Below, piece after piece: positions 1-5,780 of a stretch of 5,929 nucleotides of DNA. The DNA lies in NCBI GenBank assembly GCA_030635025.1, contig DAOVZQ010000184.1, positions 1-5,929 of the forward strand, given 5' to 3'. The position numbers and the translations under genes are program-made. Source of the DNA: a bacterium. Its GTDB lineage: Bacteria > Krumholzibacteriota > Krumholzibacteriia > LZORAL124-64-63. The notes beneath the pieces were generated by a model, which saw only the letters and a program-made list of their open reading frames with translations, had not been told where the DNA came from and made no database searches. Within the stretch, counting starts at the first letter, position 1. Every line of letters begins with the position of its first letter.

Positions 1-615
1 CTCGCCGTCGACGCGGTAGGCTGTCGTGAAGCGACCGAAGTGCACGATGTCGCCGTGGGCGTCGCGGCCGTCGCGATCGCCGTAGTCACCCTGTCGAATC
101 GCCACCTGGCCCGTGCGCGTCAGCTCGTCCAGGGCGGCGTCGGCCAGATGGCTGATGTCGTCGAGATCGGGGAAGTAGTTCTCGCGCAGGATGCCCGTCA
201 CCGGCTCGAGCCGGCCTGGGTCGGTCGCCGTCAGCGGCGAGCTTCTCAGCAACGACTCCAGGTCGCGGGCGGCTATGCGCACGTTGCCCGACAACTCGCG
301 GAAATCCATCTCCTCCCGGGACCAAGATTCCTGCAGACGGTCACGTCGTTCCAGCGCCGCCTGTTGCCGGCGCTTCAGGTCCGCCAGTTCTTCATCGAGA
401 GCGGCCTGACGATTTTCCAGGGAATCCACGACGGCCGTGAGCCGTCCGCGATCGGTCAATATACGATCGGCGGCACGCTGGTCCTCAAGTCGCGCGGCGG
501 TCCGGTCGGCCTCGGCCTTCTGCAACGCTTCGCGCAGGTCCTGGGCGACGGCGGCGCCGGCACAAACCGTCACCACGAGCAACAGAACGATCAGGGGAAG
601 GCGGTGGTGCATCAT
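1..615 (-). CDS. MotA/TolQ/ExbB proton channel family protein with N-terminal coiled-coil extension (partial, C-terminus beyond left edge)
   Basis: An open frame of 205 codons starts at ATG 615-613 and runs off the left edge without a stop. The first 25 residues form a Sec signal peptide (MMHHR, then a hydrophobic LPLIVLLLVVTV core and an AGAAVAQ cleavage region). Residues about 26-110 are an Ala/Arg/Glu/Leu-rich coiled coil. They are followed by a globular stretch with PGRLEPVTGILREN, TGQVAIRQGDYGD and IVHFGRFTTAYRVDGE, which resembles the periplasmic extension of large TolQ/ExbB-like proteins such as the TtpC-type components of TonB2 systems. The membrane-spanning proton channel domain would follow this and is not in the window. 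In the family these proteins help convert proton motive force into TonB-dependent outer membrane work. The start overlaps the stop of the DUF3450 gene (ATGA), a strong sign of one operon. A second ATG follows at once (612-610), so the start could be one codon later. The family call rests on the N-terminal extension and gene order only. Confidence 0.8.
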   Translation of the reverse strand, partial: MMHHRLPLIVLLLVVTVCAGAAVAQDLREALQKAEADRTAARLEDQRAADRILTDRGRLTAVVDSLENRQAALDEELADLKRRQQAALERRDRLQESWSREEMDFRELSGNVRIAARDLESLLRSSPLTATDPGRLEPVTGILRENYFPDLDDISHLADAALDELTRTGQVAIRQGDYGDRDGRDAHGDIVHFGRFTTAYRVDGE

Positions 616-1370
616 GAGCCCAACCTCCCCAGCGGAAGCGACTGAACGCCCACGGCGCGTCGGCGCGTCGCCATCTGTACGGCGCGGCGCACGGCCGTGA
701 GGTCCCGGCCTTCGAGCGCTTCATAGCACGAGGTCGCCGGGTTCCAGGTTCCGCCCCTCGATTCGTCCGGCGTAAGCCAGTACAGGCCGAGTCGCCCCAC
801 GTAAAGCAGGTCGCAGGTCAACGCTTCGCCGTCCACCTCGATACGGTCCTGATAGACCTCCAGGGCGCCACCGTAGCTGGTCTCGATGAGCAGGGCTTCG
901 AGTACGCGACGCAGCTTGTCGGCCGGGCTGGCCGCCGGATCGCCGAGCTCGCGGCGGACCGACGACAGGCGCGTGGTCCGCTCATCGAGCAGGAAGGGCA
1001 GATCCCTTTCAATGGTCTCGTCGAGTCGTCTGAGGATCACCAGCAGGGTATCTTCCAGACTGGCCTCCAGGCGCCGGGACTCCTCGAGACGTCGCGTCAG
1101 CTCGTCGCCGGCCGCTTCGAGGGCCGCAAGCCGCTCGCGTTCCAGGGCAACTCGCTCGTCCAGGTAATCCACCTGCGTGCCCGCCGCCTCCCAGCGCTGC
1201 TTGAGCGCGGCGCGTTCGGCGGCCCAGTCGTCGAGCGCCTCCTGGGTGTCGCGACGTGTGCTCTGGGATGCGTCGGTCACGTCGGTAACCTGCCGGACCG
1301 GATCCTGGTCGGCGATCGCTGGGACCGCGAACAGGATCGGCAGAACCAGCGCTACGCAAATAATCCTCAT
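612..1370 (-). CDS. DUF3450 family periplasmic coiled-coil protein
   Basis: A complete 252-residue protein, the usual length for DUF3450. Residues 1-20 are a signal peptide (MRIICVALVLPILFAVPAIA, then DQ), so it is probably periplasmic. Residues about 35-115 are a long charged coiled coil. The rest carries the family's features: LPFLLDERTTRLSSVRREL (about 124-142), ADKLRRVLEALLIETSYGGALEVYQ (150-174), the V-GRLGLYWLTPDES---G-WN block (191-210), and a C-terminal helix ending in a QSLPLG motif (243-248). The biochemical function of the family is not known. It is typically encoded just upstream of a TolQ-like protein, ExbB, ExbD, TonB and a TPR protein, and it probably serves that energy-transducing complex. 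Its stop overlaps the next gene's start. The start is ATG 1370-1368, with a purine-rich GGAAAGAGAG stretch just upstream as a modest ribosome binding site. Confidence 0.87.
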   Translation of the reverse strand: MRIICVALVLPILFAVPAIADQDPVRQVTDVTDASQSTRRDTQEALDDWAAERAALKQRWEAAGTQVDYLDERVALERERLAALEAAGDELTRRLEESRRLEASLEDTLLVILRRLDETIERDLPFLLDERTTRLSSVRRELGDPAASPADKLRRVLEALLIETSYGGALEVYQDRIEVDGEALTCDLLYVGRLGLYWLTPDESRGGTWNPATSCYEALEGRDLTAVRRAVQMATRRRAVGVQSLPLGRLGS

Positions 1371-1433
1371 GATCGGGCTCTCTTTCCAGTGCGGGTCGCG
1401 CCCGCGTCAGTATCAACCGTGCGTGTGCCGATG

Positions 1434-1462
1434 ATGGTACGTCCCTCCTGAACCTGAGACAA
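1434..1462 (-). promoter_or_regulatory. Candidate sigma70 promoter for the DUF3450/ExbB-like operon
   Basis: Read on the minus strand: a -35 box TTGTCT (1462-1457, 4/6 of consensus), a 17-bp spacer, and a -10 box TACCAT (1439-1434, 4/6). The predicted start near 1427 would leave a leader of roughly 57 nt before the ATG at 1370. This is the best-spaced pair on that strand in the intergenic region, but both boxes are imperfect. The leader also holds a short GC hairpin (GCGGG-TCGCG-CCCGC, 1391-1405). Confidence 0.33.
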
Positions 1463-1538
1463 CGTATCGGTTGGATTCAATGGACTTTTTTACAAGCGCC
1501 GCACTCCGGGAAACCGTCTGAACGTCTGGTTATGCGTC

Positions 1539-1581
1539 CACGTGACACGAGTGCCCGGATACGATATGGTGTCATCACGTG
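1539..1581. repeat. Inverted repeat with CACGTG arms around the kinase promoter (candidate operator)
   Basis: The left arm at 1539-1548 reads CACGTGACAC. The right arm at 1569-1581, read on the minus strand, is CACGTGATGACAC: the same word with a TGA duplicated. Each arm contains the palindrome CACGTG (1539-1544 and 1576-1581), and on the plus strand CACGTGA also occurs as a direct repeat at 1539-1545 and 1576-1582, 37 bp apart. The arms overlap the putative -35 and -10 boxes and abut the ribosome binding site, which suits a repressor or autoregulation. The binding protein is unknown. Confidence 0.4.
1542..1570 (+). promoter_or_regulatory. Candidate sigma70 promoter for the hybrid histidine kinase
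   Basis: A -35 box GTGACA (1542-1547, 5/6 of TTGACA), an exact 17-bp spacer, and a -10 box TATGGT (1565-1570, 4/6 of TATAAT). The predicted transcription start near 1577 would give a leader of only about 20 nt before the start at 1596, just enough for the ribosome binding site at 1582-1587. The promoter lies wholly inside the CACGTG inverted repeat. Confidence 0.4.
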
Positions 1582-1587
1582 AAAGGA
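1582..1587 (+). promoter_or_regulatory. Ribosome binding site that decides the kinase start
   Basis: AAAGGA lies 8 bases before ATG 1596-1598. It supports this start over the in-frame ATG at 1620-1622 (residue 9), which has a cleaner signal peptide (MNTSLTILLL...) but no comparable purine-rich sequence at the right distance. The ATG at 1589 is only one base away from AAAGGA and is in another frame. Confidence 0.6.
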
Positions 1588-1595
1588 CATGAACG

Positions 1596-4500
1596 ATGGC
1601 TCGACAGGCAGCTGGTTCCATGAACACGTCTCTCACGATTCTGTTGCTGTCGTTGTTGCTCTTGGCATCCGGTTCGGCAGCACAAGCCGAAAGTCTCTCA
1701 CCTCAAGATACACCCAACCCAAATCTCGACCTCTCAGCCCGAAGCCCTTGGGGTATACCTTATCTCTGCATCTTCGGCAGCGTTCTGATTTCTGTGCTGA
1801 TCGGCTTGTACTGGAACCTGCGCATTCGCAGGCGGGACGACCGGATTCTGCGCGATAGCGAATCGAGATACCGGTACGCCGATGCCCAGGCCAGCGCGAA
1901 CGACAGCATGCTGGACTCGGTCTTTCAGGCTCTACCCGACATTTTCTTTCTCATGGACCATGACAGCACGATCCTGGAATACCGGGCCAGCCGGGACACC
2001 ACTCTGTTCATCCCCCCGAAAAAGTTTCTCAACAAGCGCATGAAGGACCTGATGCCGCCCGATGTGGGCCGCAAATTAGAGAATTGCATGCACGAAATCG
2101 CCCGGCACGGCAATCTCAGATCCTATGAATACACCCTTGACGCCCCTGACGGCCCCCGGCAGTACGAGGCCCGCCTGAGCCCGCTTCCCGACAGCCGACA
2201 GATCATCGCGATCATACGGGACATCACCAGCCGGAAACTGGTGGAACGATCGCTGGCCATGCGTGAGCGCGAGCAGACCGTCGTTGCAGAACTCGGACAG
2301 TTGGCGCTCACCAACGGAAACCTCAGCGAGCTGTTCGACACGGCCGTCGCCATGGTGGCCGATGCCCTAAAAGTCGAGTACTGCAAGATTCTCGAAGTCA
2401 TTCCATCAGGCGAAGCCGTCCTGCTCAGGGCTGGGCTGGGCTGGCAGGAGGGGCTCGTCGGCAAAGCCATGATTTCCGTCGGTTTGAACTCGCAGGCCGG
2501 ATTCACATTGCAGAGCCGCGAGCCCGTGGTTGTCGAGGACCTCACGACCGAAACGCGCTTCTCCGGCCCCGAACTGCTGCACGACCACGACGTCATCAGC
2601 GGGATCAGCGTCATCATCGGAACCATAGACAAACCCTGGGGCATCCTCGGCGCCCACTCCACACAACCGCGGGCCTTCAGCAGTGACGACATCAACTTCA
2701 TGCGCTCGGTGGCCAATCTCCTGGCCGACACGATCGCCCATCGCCGGGCCGAGGAGGCGCTGCGAGAGAGCGAGGACCGTTTCCGGCGCCTGACCGAGAA
2801 CGCCCGGGACATGATCTATCGCATGTCGCTGCCGGACGGCCGATACGAGTATGTCAGTCCGGCATCGGTCGAGATTTTAGGATACACGCCCGAGAGCTTT
2901 CTCGATTCCCCGAAACTCATCATCAAAGCGATCCACCCCGAATGGATGGATTACTTCCAGGAACAATGGTCCGCACTTCTGCTCGGCGACATGCCGCCTT
3001 TCTACGAATACCAGATCATCCACGGCCAGACCGGCGAGACCCGATGGCTCCATCAACGAAACGTATTGATCCGCGATGACGAAGGTCGGCCGTTGGCCAT
3101 CGAGGGTATCGTCACGGACATCACGGAACTCAAACGCACCGAGCTAAAATTACGCAAGAGCGAGGAACGGACCCGGGAGACCTACGACGCAATCAGCGAC
3201 GCTATTTTCCTGCATCCCCTTCTTCAAGAAGGTTTCGCGCGTTTCGTCGACGTCAACCAGACAGCTTGTAACCGCTACGGCTATACACGTGAGGAATTCC
3301 TCACCTTGACGGCGGGCGACATCACCGGCGGACCGGACGCCGCTATCCACGGCGAACACAGTCGACGCCAAAACCTGTACCAAACGGGACGCATGGTCTT
3401 CGAATCAACACACCGCACAAAGTCCGGCGAGACTTTCCCGGTAGAAGTGAAATCGACCGTCTTCGATTTAGCCGGACAGCCGATAATCCTGTCCGTGGCG
3501 CGCGACATTACCGAACGGAAACAGGCGAGCGAAGAACGGGTGCGGCTCACACAGGCCATCGAGCAGGCCTCCGATATCGTCGTGGTCACCGATACGTCGG
3601 GTATGATCCTCTACACGAACCCGGCTTTCGAGCGGGTTAGCGGTTACACGCGCGAAGAGGCGATGGGGCAGAACCCCCGCATCCTGAAAAGCGGCGAGCA
3701 TGATGCCGCATTCTACAAGGCCATGTGGGACGTATTGTCGCGCGGCGAATTGTGGCATGGCCGGATCATCAACAAGAAGAAGGACGGCACGCTCTACACC
3801 GAGGAGGCGACGATCACGCCCGTGAAGGACGACATGGGCCGGACCGTCAACTTCGTGGCCGTCAAGCGCGACATCACGGAGAAGCTGAAGCTTGAAGAAC
3901 AGATCCGCCAGTCGCAAAAAGTGGAATCCATCGGACGCCTGGCCGGCGGAGTGGCCCATGACCTGAACAATCTCCTGGCGCCTATCCTTGGTTTCAGCGA
4001 AATCCTGAAGGATGAGCTCGGACAGACCGACCCGCGACGCGAAACGGTGGACGAGATCATCAACGCTGGAATCCGGGCCAGGGATCTCGTGCGACAACTG
4101 CTGGCCTTCAGCCGCAAACAGACCTTGGACTATCGTCCCTTGAACCTGAACGAAACCATCAGGGGTTTCGAAAAATTGCTGCGTCGCACCATCCCCGAGA
4201 ATATTGAGATCGAGTTCACTCCCTCGCCCAAGAATCATACAATCGAGGCGGATGTCGGACAGGTCGAGCAGATGATCATGAACCTGGCGGTCAACGCCTC
4301 CGACGCCATGCCTCAAGGCGGCCGATTGACCATTGCGACGGCTCTGGTTGAAATCGACGAGGCCTACGTAGAGTCGCATCCGGGATCGGAATCCGGAACG
4401 TTCGTCATGTTCAGCATGAGCGACACGGGCCAGGGAATGGACATAGAAACCCGATCCCACATGTTCGAACCGTTCTACTCCACCAAGGGCGATCAGGGAA

Positions 4501-5039
4501 CCGGCCTGGGCCTGGCTACGGTCTACGGTATCGCCAAACAGCACCACGGCCATATCATGGTCGACAGCGAACCGGGCGAGGGTACGACGGTCAGCATATA
4601 TCTGCCTCTGTCCGAGATTACCTTGCGGGAAAAGAGCGAAGCCAGGATTTCGACCGGCCACCTGCACGGCACCGAAGTCGTCCTGCTGGCGGAGGACAGC
4701 GACCAGGTCAGACAATTGACGCAGAGAATACTCGAGCGGCACGGCTACAAGGTTCTCGTGGCCGAAACGGGCATGAAAGCCATGGAGATCCTGAGCACCT
4801 ACACGGGTCCTGTCCATCTCCTGCTGACCGACGTGGTCATGCCCGGCATGAATGGGCGGGCCCTGTACGAATCCGTGTCCGCCAAATACACCGAACTCAG
4901 GGTGCTGTACATGTCGGGTTATACCGACGACGTCATCGCCCATCAGGGCGTTCTGGACGAAGGGGTACACTTCATCCAAAAGCCCTTCACGGTCACTGGA
5001 TTGGCGATCAAGGTGCGAGAAGTTTTGGATATGGATTGA
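1596..5039 (+). CDS. Membrane-bound hybrid sensor histidine kinase (PAS-GAF-PAS-PAS-PAS-HisKA-HATPase-REC)
   Basis: A complete 1147-residue hybrid two-component kinase. Residues 9-32 are a hydrophobic signal sequence (possible cleavage after SAAQA) and 53-73 a membrane helix followed by NLRIRRR, so only about 20 residues could face the periplasm and the rest is cytoplasmic. Sensor domains follow: PAS about 104-213, GAF about 229-385, PAS about 391-512, PAS about 520-642, PAS about 648-764; several end in the typical RDIT or TDIT motif before a coiled linker. The kinase core has phospho-accepting His788 in GRLAGGVAHDLNNLLAP, the N box NLAVNASDAM (N896, N900, D903), the G1 box DTGQGMD (943-949), FEPFYSTK (957-964) and the G2 box GTGLGLATVYG (968-978). 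A receiver fills about 1027-1144, with acidic pocket E1033/D1034, phospho-acceptor D1079 in LLTDVVMPGMNG, S1107 and K1129. All catalytic residues are present. There is no HPt or output domain and no response regulator nearby, so its partner must be elsewhere. The PAS ligands and signal are unknown. Confidence 0.95.
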   Translation: MARQAAGSMNTSLTILLLSLLLLASGSAAQAESLSPQDTPNPNLDLSARSPWGIPYLCIFGSVLISVLIGLYWNLRIRRRDDRILRDSESRYRYADAQASANDSMLDSVFQALPDIFFLMDHDSTILEYRASRDTTLFIPPKKFLNKRMKDLMPPDVGRKLENCMHEIARHGNLRSYEYTLDAPDGPRQYEARLSPLPDSRQIIAIIRDITSRKLVERSLAMREREQTVVAELGQLALTNGNLSELFDTAVAMVADALKVEYCKILEVIPSGEAVLLRAGLGWQEGLVGKAMISVGLNSQAGFTLQSREPVVVEDLTTETRFSGPELLHDHDVISGISVIIGTIDKPWGILGAHSTQPRAFSSDDINFMRSVANLLADTIAHRRAEEALRESEDRFRRLTENARDMIYRMSLPDGRYEYVSPASVEILGYTPESFLDSPKLIIKAIHPEWMDYFQEQWSALLLGDMPPFYEYQIIHGQTGETRWLHQRNVLIRDDEGRPLAIEGIVTDITELKRTELKLRKSEERTRETYDAISDAIFLHPLLQEGFARFVDVNQTACNRYGYTREEFLTLTAGDITGGPDAAIHGEHSRRQNLYQTGRMVFESTHRTKSGETFPVEVKSTVFDLAGQPIILSVARDITERKQASEERVRLTQAIEQASDIVVVTDTSGMILYTNPAFERVSGYTREEAMGQNPRILKSGEHDAAFYKAMWDVLSRGELWHGRIINKKKDGTLYTEEATITPVKDDMGRTVNFVAVKRDITEKLKLEEQIRQSQKVESIGRLAGGVAHDLNNLLAPILGFSEILKDELGQTDPRRETVDEIINAGIRARDLVRQLLAFSRKQTLDYRPLNLNETIRGFEKLLRRTIPENIEIEFTPSPKNHTIEADVGQVEQMIMNLAVNASDAMPQGGRLTIATALVEIDEAYVESHPGSESGTFVMFSMSDTGQGMDIETRSHMFEPFYSTKGDQGTGLGLATVYGIAKQHHGHIMVDSEPGEGTTVSIYLPLSEITLREKSEARISTGHLHGTEVVLLAEDSDQVRQLTQRILERHGYKVLVAETGMKAMEILSTYTGPVHLLLTDVVMPGMNGRALYESVSAKYTELRVLYMSGYTDDVIAHQGVLDEGVHFIQKPFTVTGLAIKVREVLDMD

Positions 5040-5057
5040 GCGGCAGACCGGCGCGGC

Positions 5058-5600
5058 TCAATCAGCCGGAACGTCGTCCGATACGTCGGCCCTCACGATG
5101 GAATAGACATGGGCATCGTGGGATTTGTCGTGCAGATACAGCCTCGAGCGCAGAACGCCTTCCGCAACCGCAGCCGTCTTTTCAGCGACACGCCGGCTCC
5201 GTTCGTTATCCACCGCGCAGATGATTTCGAGTCTCTCCAGTTCTGTGTTCGCGAAGGCCCATCGCGCAACGGCTCGTACGGCCGCCGGCGCCACACCCCG
5301 CCCGACCGCCGCAGACCTCACCCAGTAGCCCAGATTCGCAAACCGGTCCTGGTCATGGATGTTGTTCAGGCCGCATCCGCCCAGATAGACGCCCGCATCG
5401 TCGACGATCGCGAACTCGAAGGCCGTGCCGGCCTTCCGCGCTTCGATCTGCTTCGCGATCCATTGGCTGATTTCGTCGAGTGTGAGATCGATACGGCACC
5501 AGGGAAGCCACGGCCCGGCGTCGCGAACGGACTCGAGGGCCGCCGCATGGACGGTTGCGGCGTCGTCCGGTACATAGAAGCGGATGGATGTGTCCGTCAT
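5058..5600 (-). CDS. GNAT family N-acetyltransferase, RimJ/RimL-like
   Basis: A complete 180-residue protein, the usual size for the Acetyltransf_3 / RimJ-RimL branch of GNAT enzymes, which move an acetyl group from acetyl-CoA to an amine. It is probably cytoplasmic. The order of motifs fits: RFYVPDDAATVHAA at the N-terminus, FEFAIVDDAGVYLGGCGLNNI (61-81), LGYWVRSAAVGRGVAPAAVRA (90-110) with the acetyl-CoA loop around GRGVA, LERLEIICAVDNERSRRVAEK (121-141), and EGVLRSRLYL (147-156) at the end. The substrate cannot be read from sequence: it could be a protein N-terminus, an amino acid or a drug-like amine. The frame stays open upstream to an ATG at 5735, but ATG 5600 is preferred because GAGGGA sits 6 bases upstream and the family-like sequence begins there. 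Its stop lies 18 bp from the stop of the convergent kinase gene. Confidence 0.9.
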   Translation of the reverse strand: MTDTSIRFYVPDDAATVHAAALESVRDAGPWLPWCRIDLTLDEISQWIAKQIEARKAGTAFEFAIVDDAGVYLGGCGLNNIHDQDRFANLGYWVRSAAVGRGVAPAAVRAVARWAFANTELERLEIICAVDNERSRRVAEKTAAVAEGVLRSRLYLHDKSHDAHVYSIVRADVSDDVPAD

Positions 5601-5633
5601 GAATATCCCTCGCGGTCGGTGATAAAGTTGCGG

Positions 5634-5646
5634 ACCATCCGATGGT
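5634..5646. repeat. 13-bp palindrome ACCATC-C-GATGGT (candidate operator)
   Basis: A perfect 6-bp inverted repeat around a single central base, 34 bp upstream of the acetyltransferase start. It touches the plus-strand -10-like TATGAT (5646-5651). Position and symmetry suit a dimeric regulator site, but a repeat this short can also arise by chance. Confidence 0.3.
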
Positions 5647-5711
5647 ATGATCCACCTGCGTATAGTCCCCGACGTCCAAAACCAAGTCAACCGGGATAGA
5701 CATCTCTTTCG

Positions 5712-5754
5712 GTTTGGGAAACAATGCAGGCACACGAGGTCACGTTTCCCGAAC
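5712..5754. repeat. Paired 11-bp near-palindromes upstream of the porin-like gene (operator pair or leader stem-loop)
   Basis: GTTTGGGAAAC (5712-5722) and GTTTCCCGAAC (5744-5754) are each close to palindromic and lie 32 bp apart, about three helical turns, on one face of the DNA. They are also inverted copies of each other: in RNA they would pair over all 11 positions (one G-U pair) around a 21-nt loop, ending 14 bases before the ribosome binding site of the downstream gene. Sequence alone does not tell whether the site acts as DNA or RNA. Confidence 0.45.
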
Positions 5755-5768
5755 GCCTATTAATTTTC

Positions 5769-5774
5769 AGGAGG
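5769..5774 (+). promoter_or_regulatory. Consensus ribosome binding site of the porin-like gene
   Basis: A perfect AGGAGG lies 6 bases before ATG 5781, preceded by an AT-rich TATTAATTTTC stretch that should stay unstructured. This predicts strong translation, fitting an abundant envelope protein, and fixes the start. Confidence 0.8.
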
Positions 5775-5780
5775 TCTCAT

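Larger units (their letters stand above)
1371..1595. other. Divergent intergenic region between the DUF3450 operon and the hybrid kinase
   Basis: These 225 bases separate two divergently transcribed genes, so they must carry start signals for both. I see no credible small gene. The left half holds the operon leader with its short GC hairpin at 1391-1405 and the minus-strand promoter candidate. The middle (about 1471-1495) is AT-richer, with a T6 run. The right end holds the kinase promoter candidate inside an inverted repeat. No RNA gene or known riboswitch fold is recognisable. Confidence 0.7.
5601..5780. other. Divergent intergenic region between the acetyltransferase and the porin-like gene
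   Basis: These 180 bases carry start signals for genes on both strands. Good -10-like hexamers occur on the plus strand (TATGAT 5646-5651 and TATAGT 5661-5666), but neither has a convincing -35. On the minus strand TTGACT (5690-5685) has only a poorly spaced -10 (TATACG, 5664-5659, 20-bp spacer). The region also contains a 13-bp palindrome and a paired 11-bp repeat, both listed separately. No small gene or RNA gene is evident. Confidence 0.65.

Noticed and set aside
40..645. A 201-codon plus-strand open frame at the left end.
   Set aside because: The minus strand carries a signal peptide, coiled coil and family motifs and is coupled to DUF3450. The plus-strand product has no recognisable domain.
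1508..1514. GGGAAAC in the first intergenic region, a 7-base match to part of the repeat at 5712-5722.
   Set aside because: The flanks differ and there is no second half or paired copy nearby. A 7-base match is expected by chance.
1589..1858. An 89-codon plus-strand frame starting 7 bases before the kinase start.
   Set aside because: It overlaps the kinase signal peptide and membrane helix in another frame, has its ATG only one base after AAAGGA, and shows no protein features. A leader peptide role is possible but unsupported.
2123..2812. A 229-codon minus-strand open frame opposite the PAS/GAF part of the kinase.
   Set aside because: The product is a Ser/Arg-rich sequence without domains, typical of the antisense of a GC-rich gene. 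The sense strand explains the region fully.
3531..3890. The last PAS domain of the kinase as a possible LOV photosensor.
   Set aside because: The helix that carries the flavin-binding cysteine in LOV domains (GRNCRFLQ) reads GQNPRILK here, with proline in place of the cysteine. It is an ordinary PAS domain.
3468..4979. A 503-codon open frame on the minus strand opposite the kinase gene.
   Set aside because: The plus strand here encodes intact PAS, HisKA, HATPase and receiver domains with all catalytic motifs. The antisense product has no recognisable domain and a shadow-like composition rich in His, Gln, Val and Asp, as expected for GC-rich codons read in reverse.
5048..5069. A possible bidirectional terminator between the convergent kinase and acetyltransferase genes.
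   Set aside because: There is a short CGGCT-CAATC-AGCCG hairpin at 5054-5068, but only 5 bp of stem, no T-run on either strand, and it overlaps the acetyltransferase stop codon. Not enough to call a terminator.
5109..5699. A 196-codon plus-strand open frame over the acetyltransferase.
   Set aside because: The minus strand matches GNAT motifs along its length. The plus-strand product is Arg/Pro-rich with no known fold.
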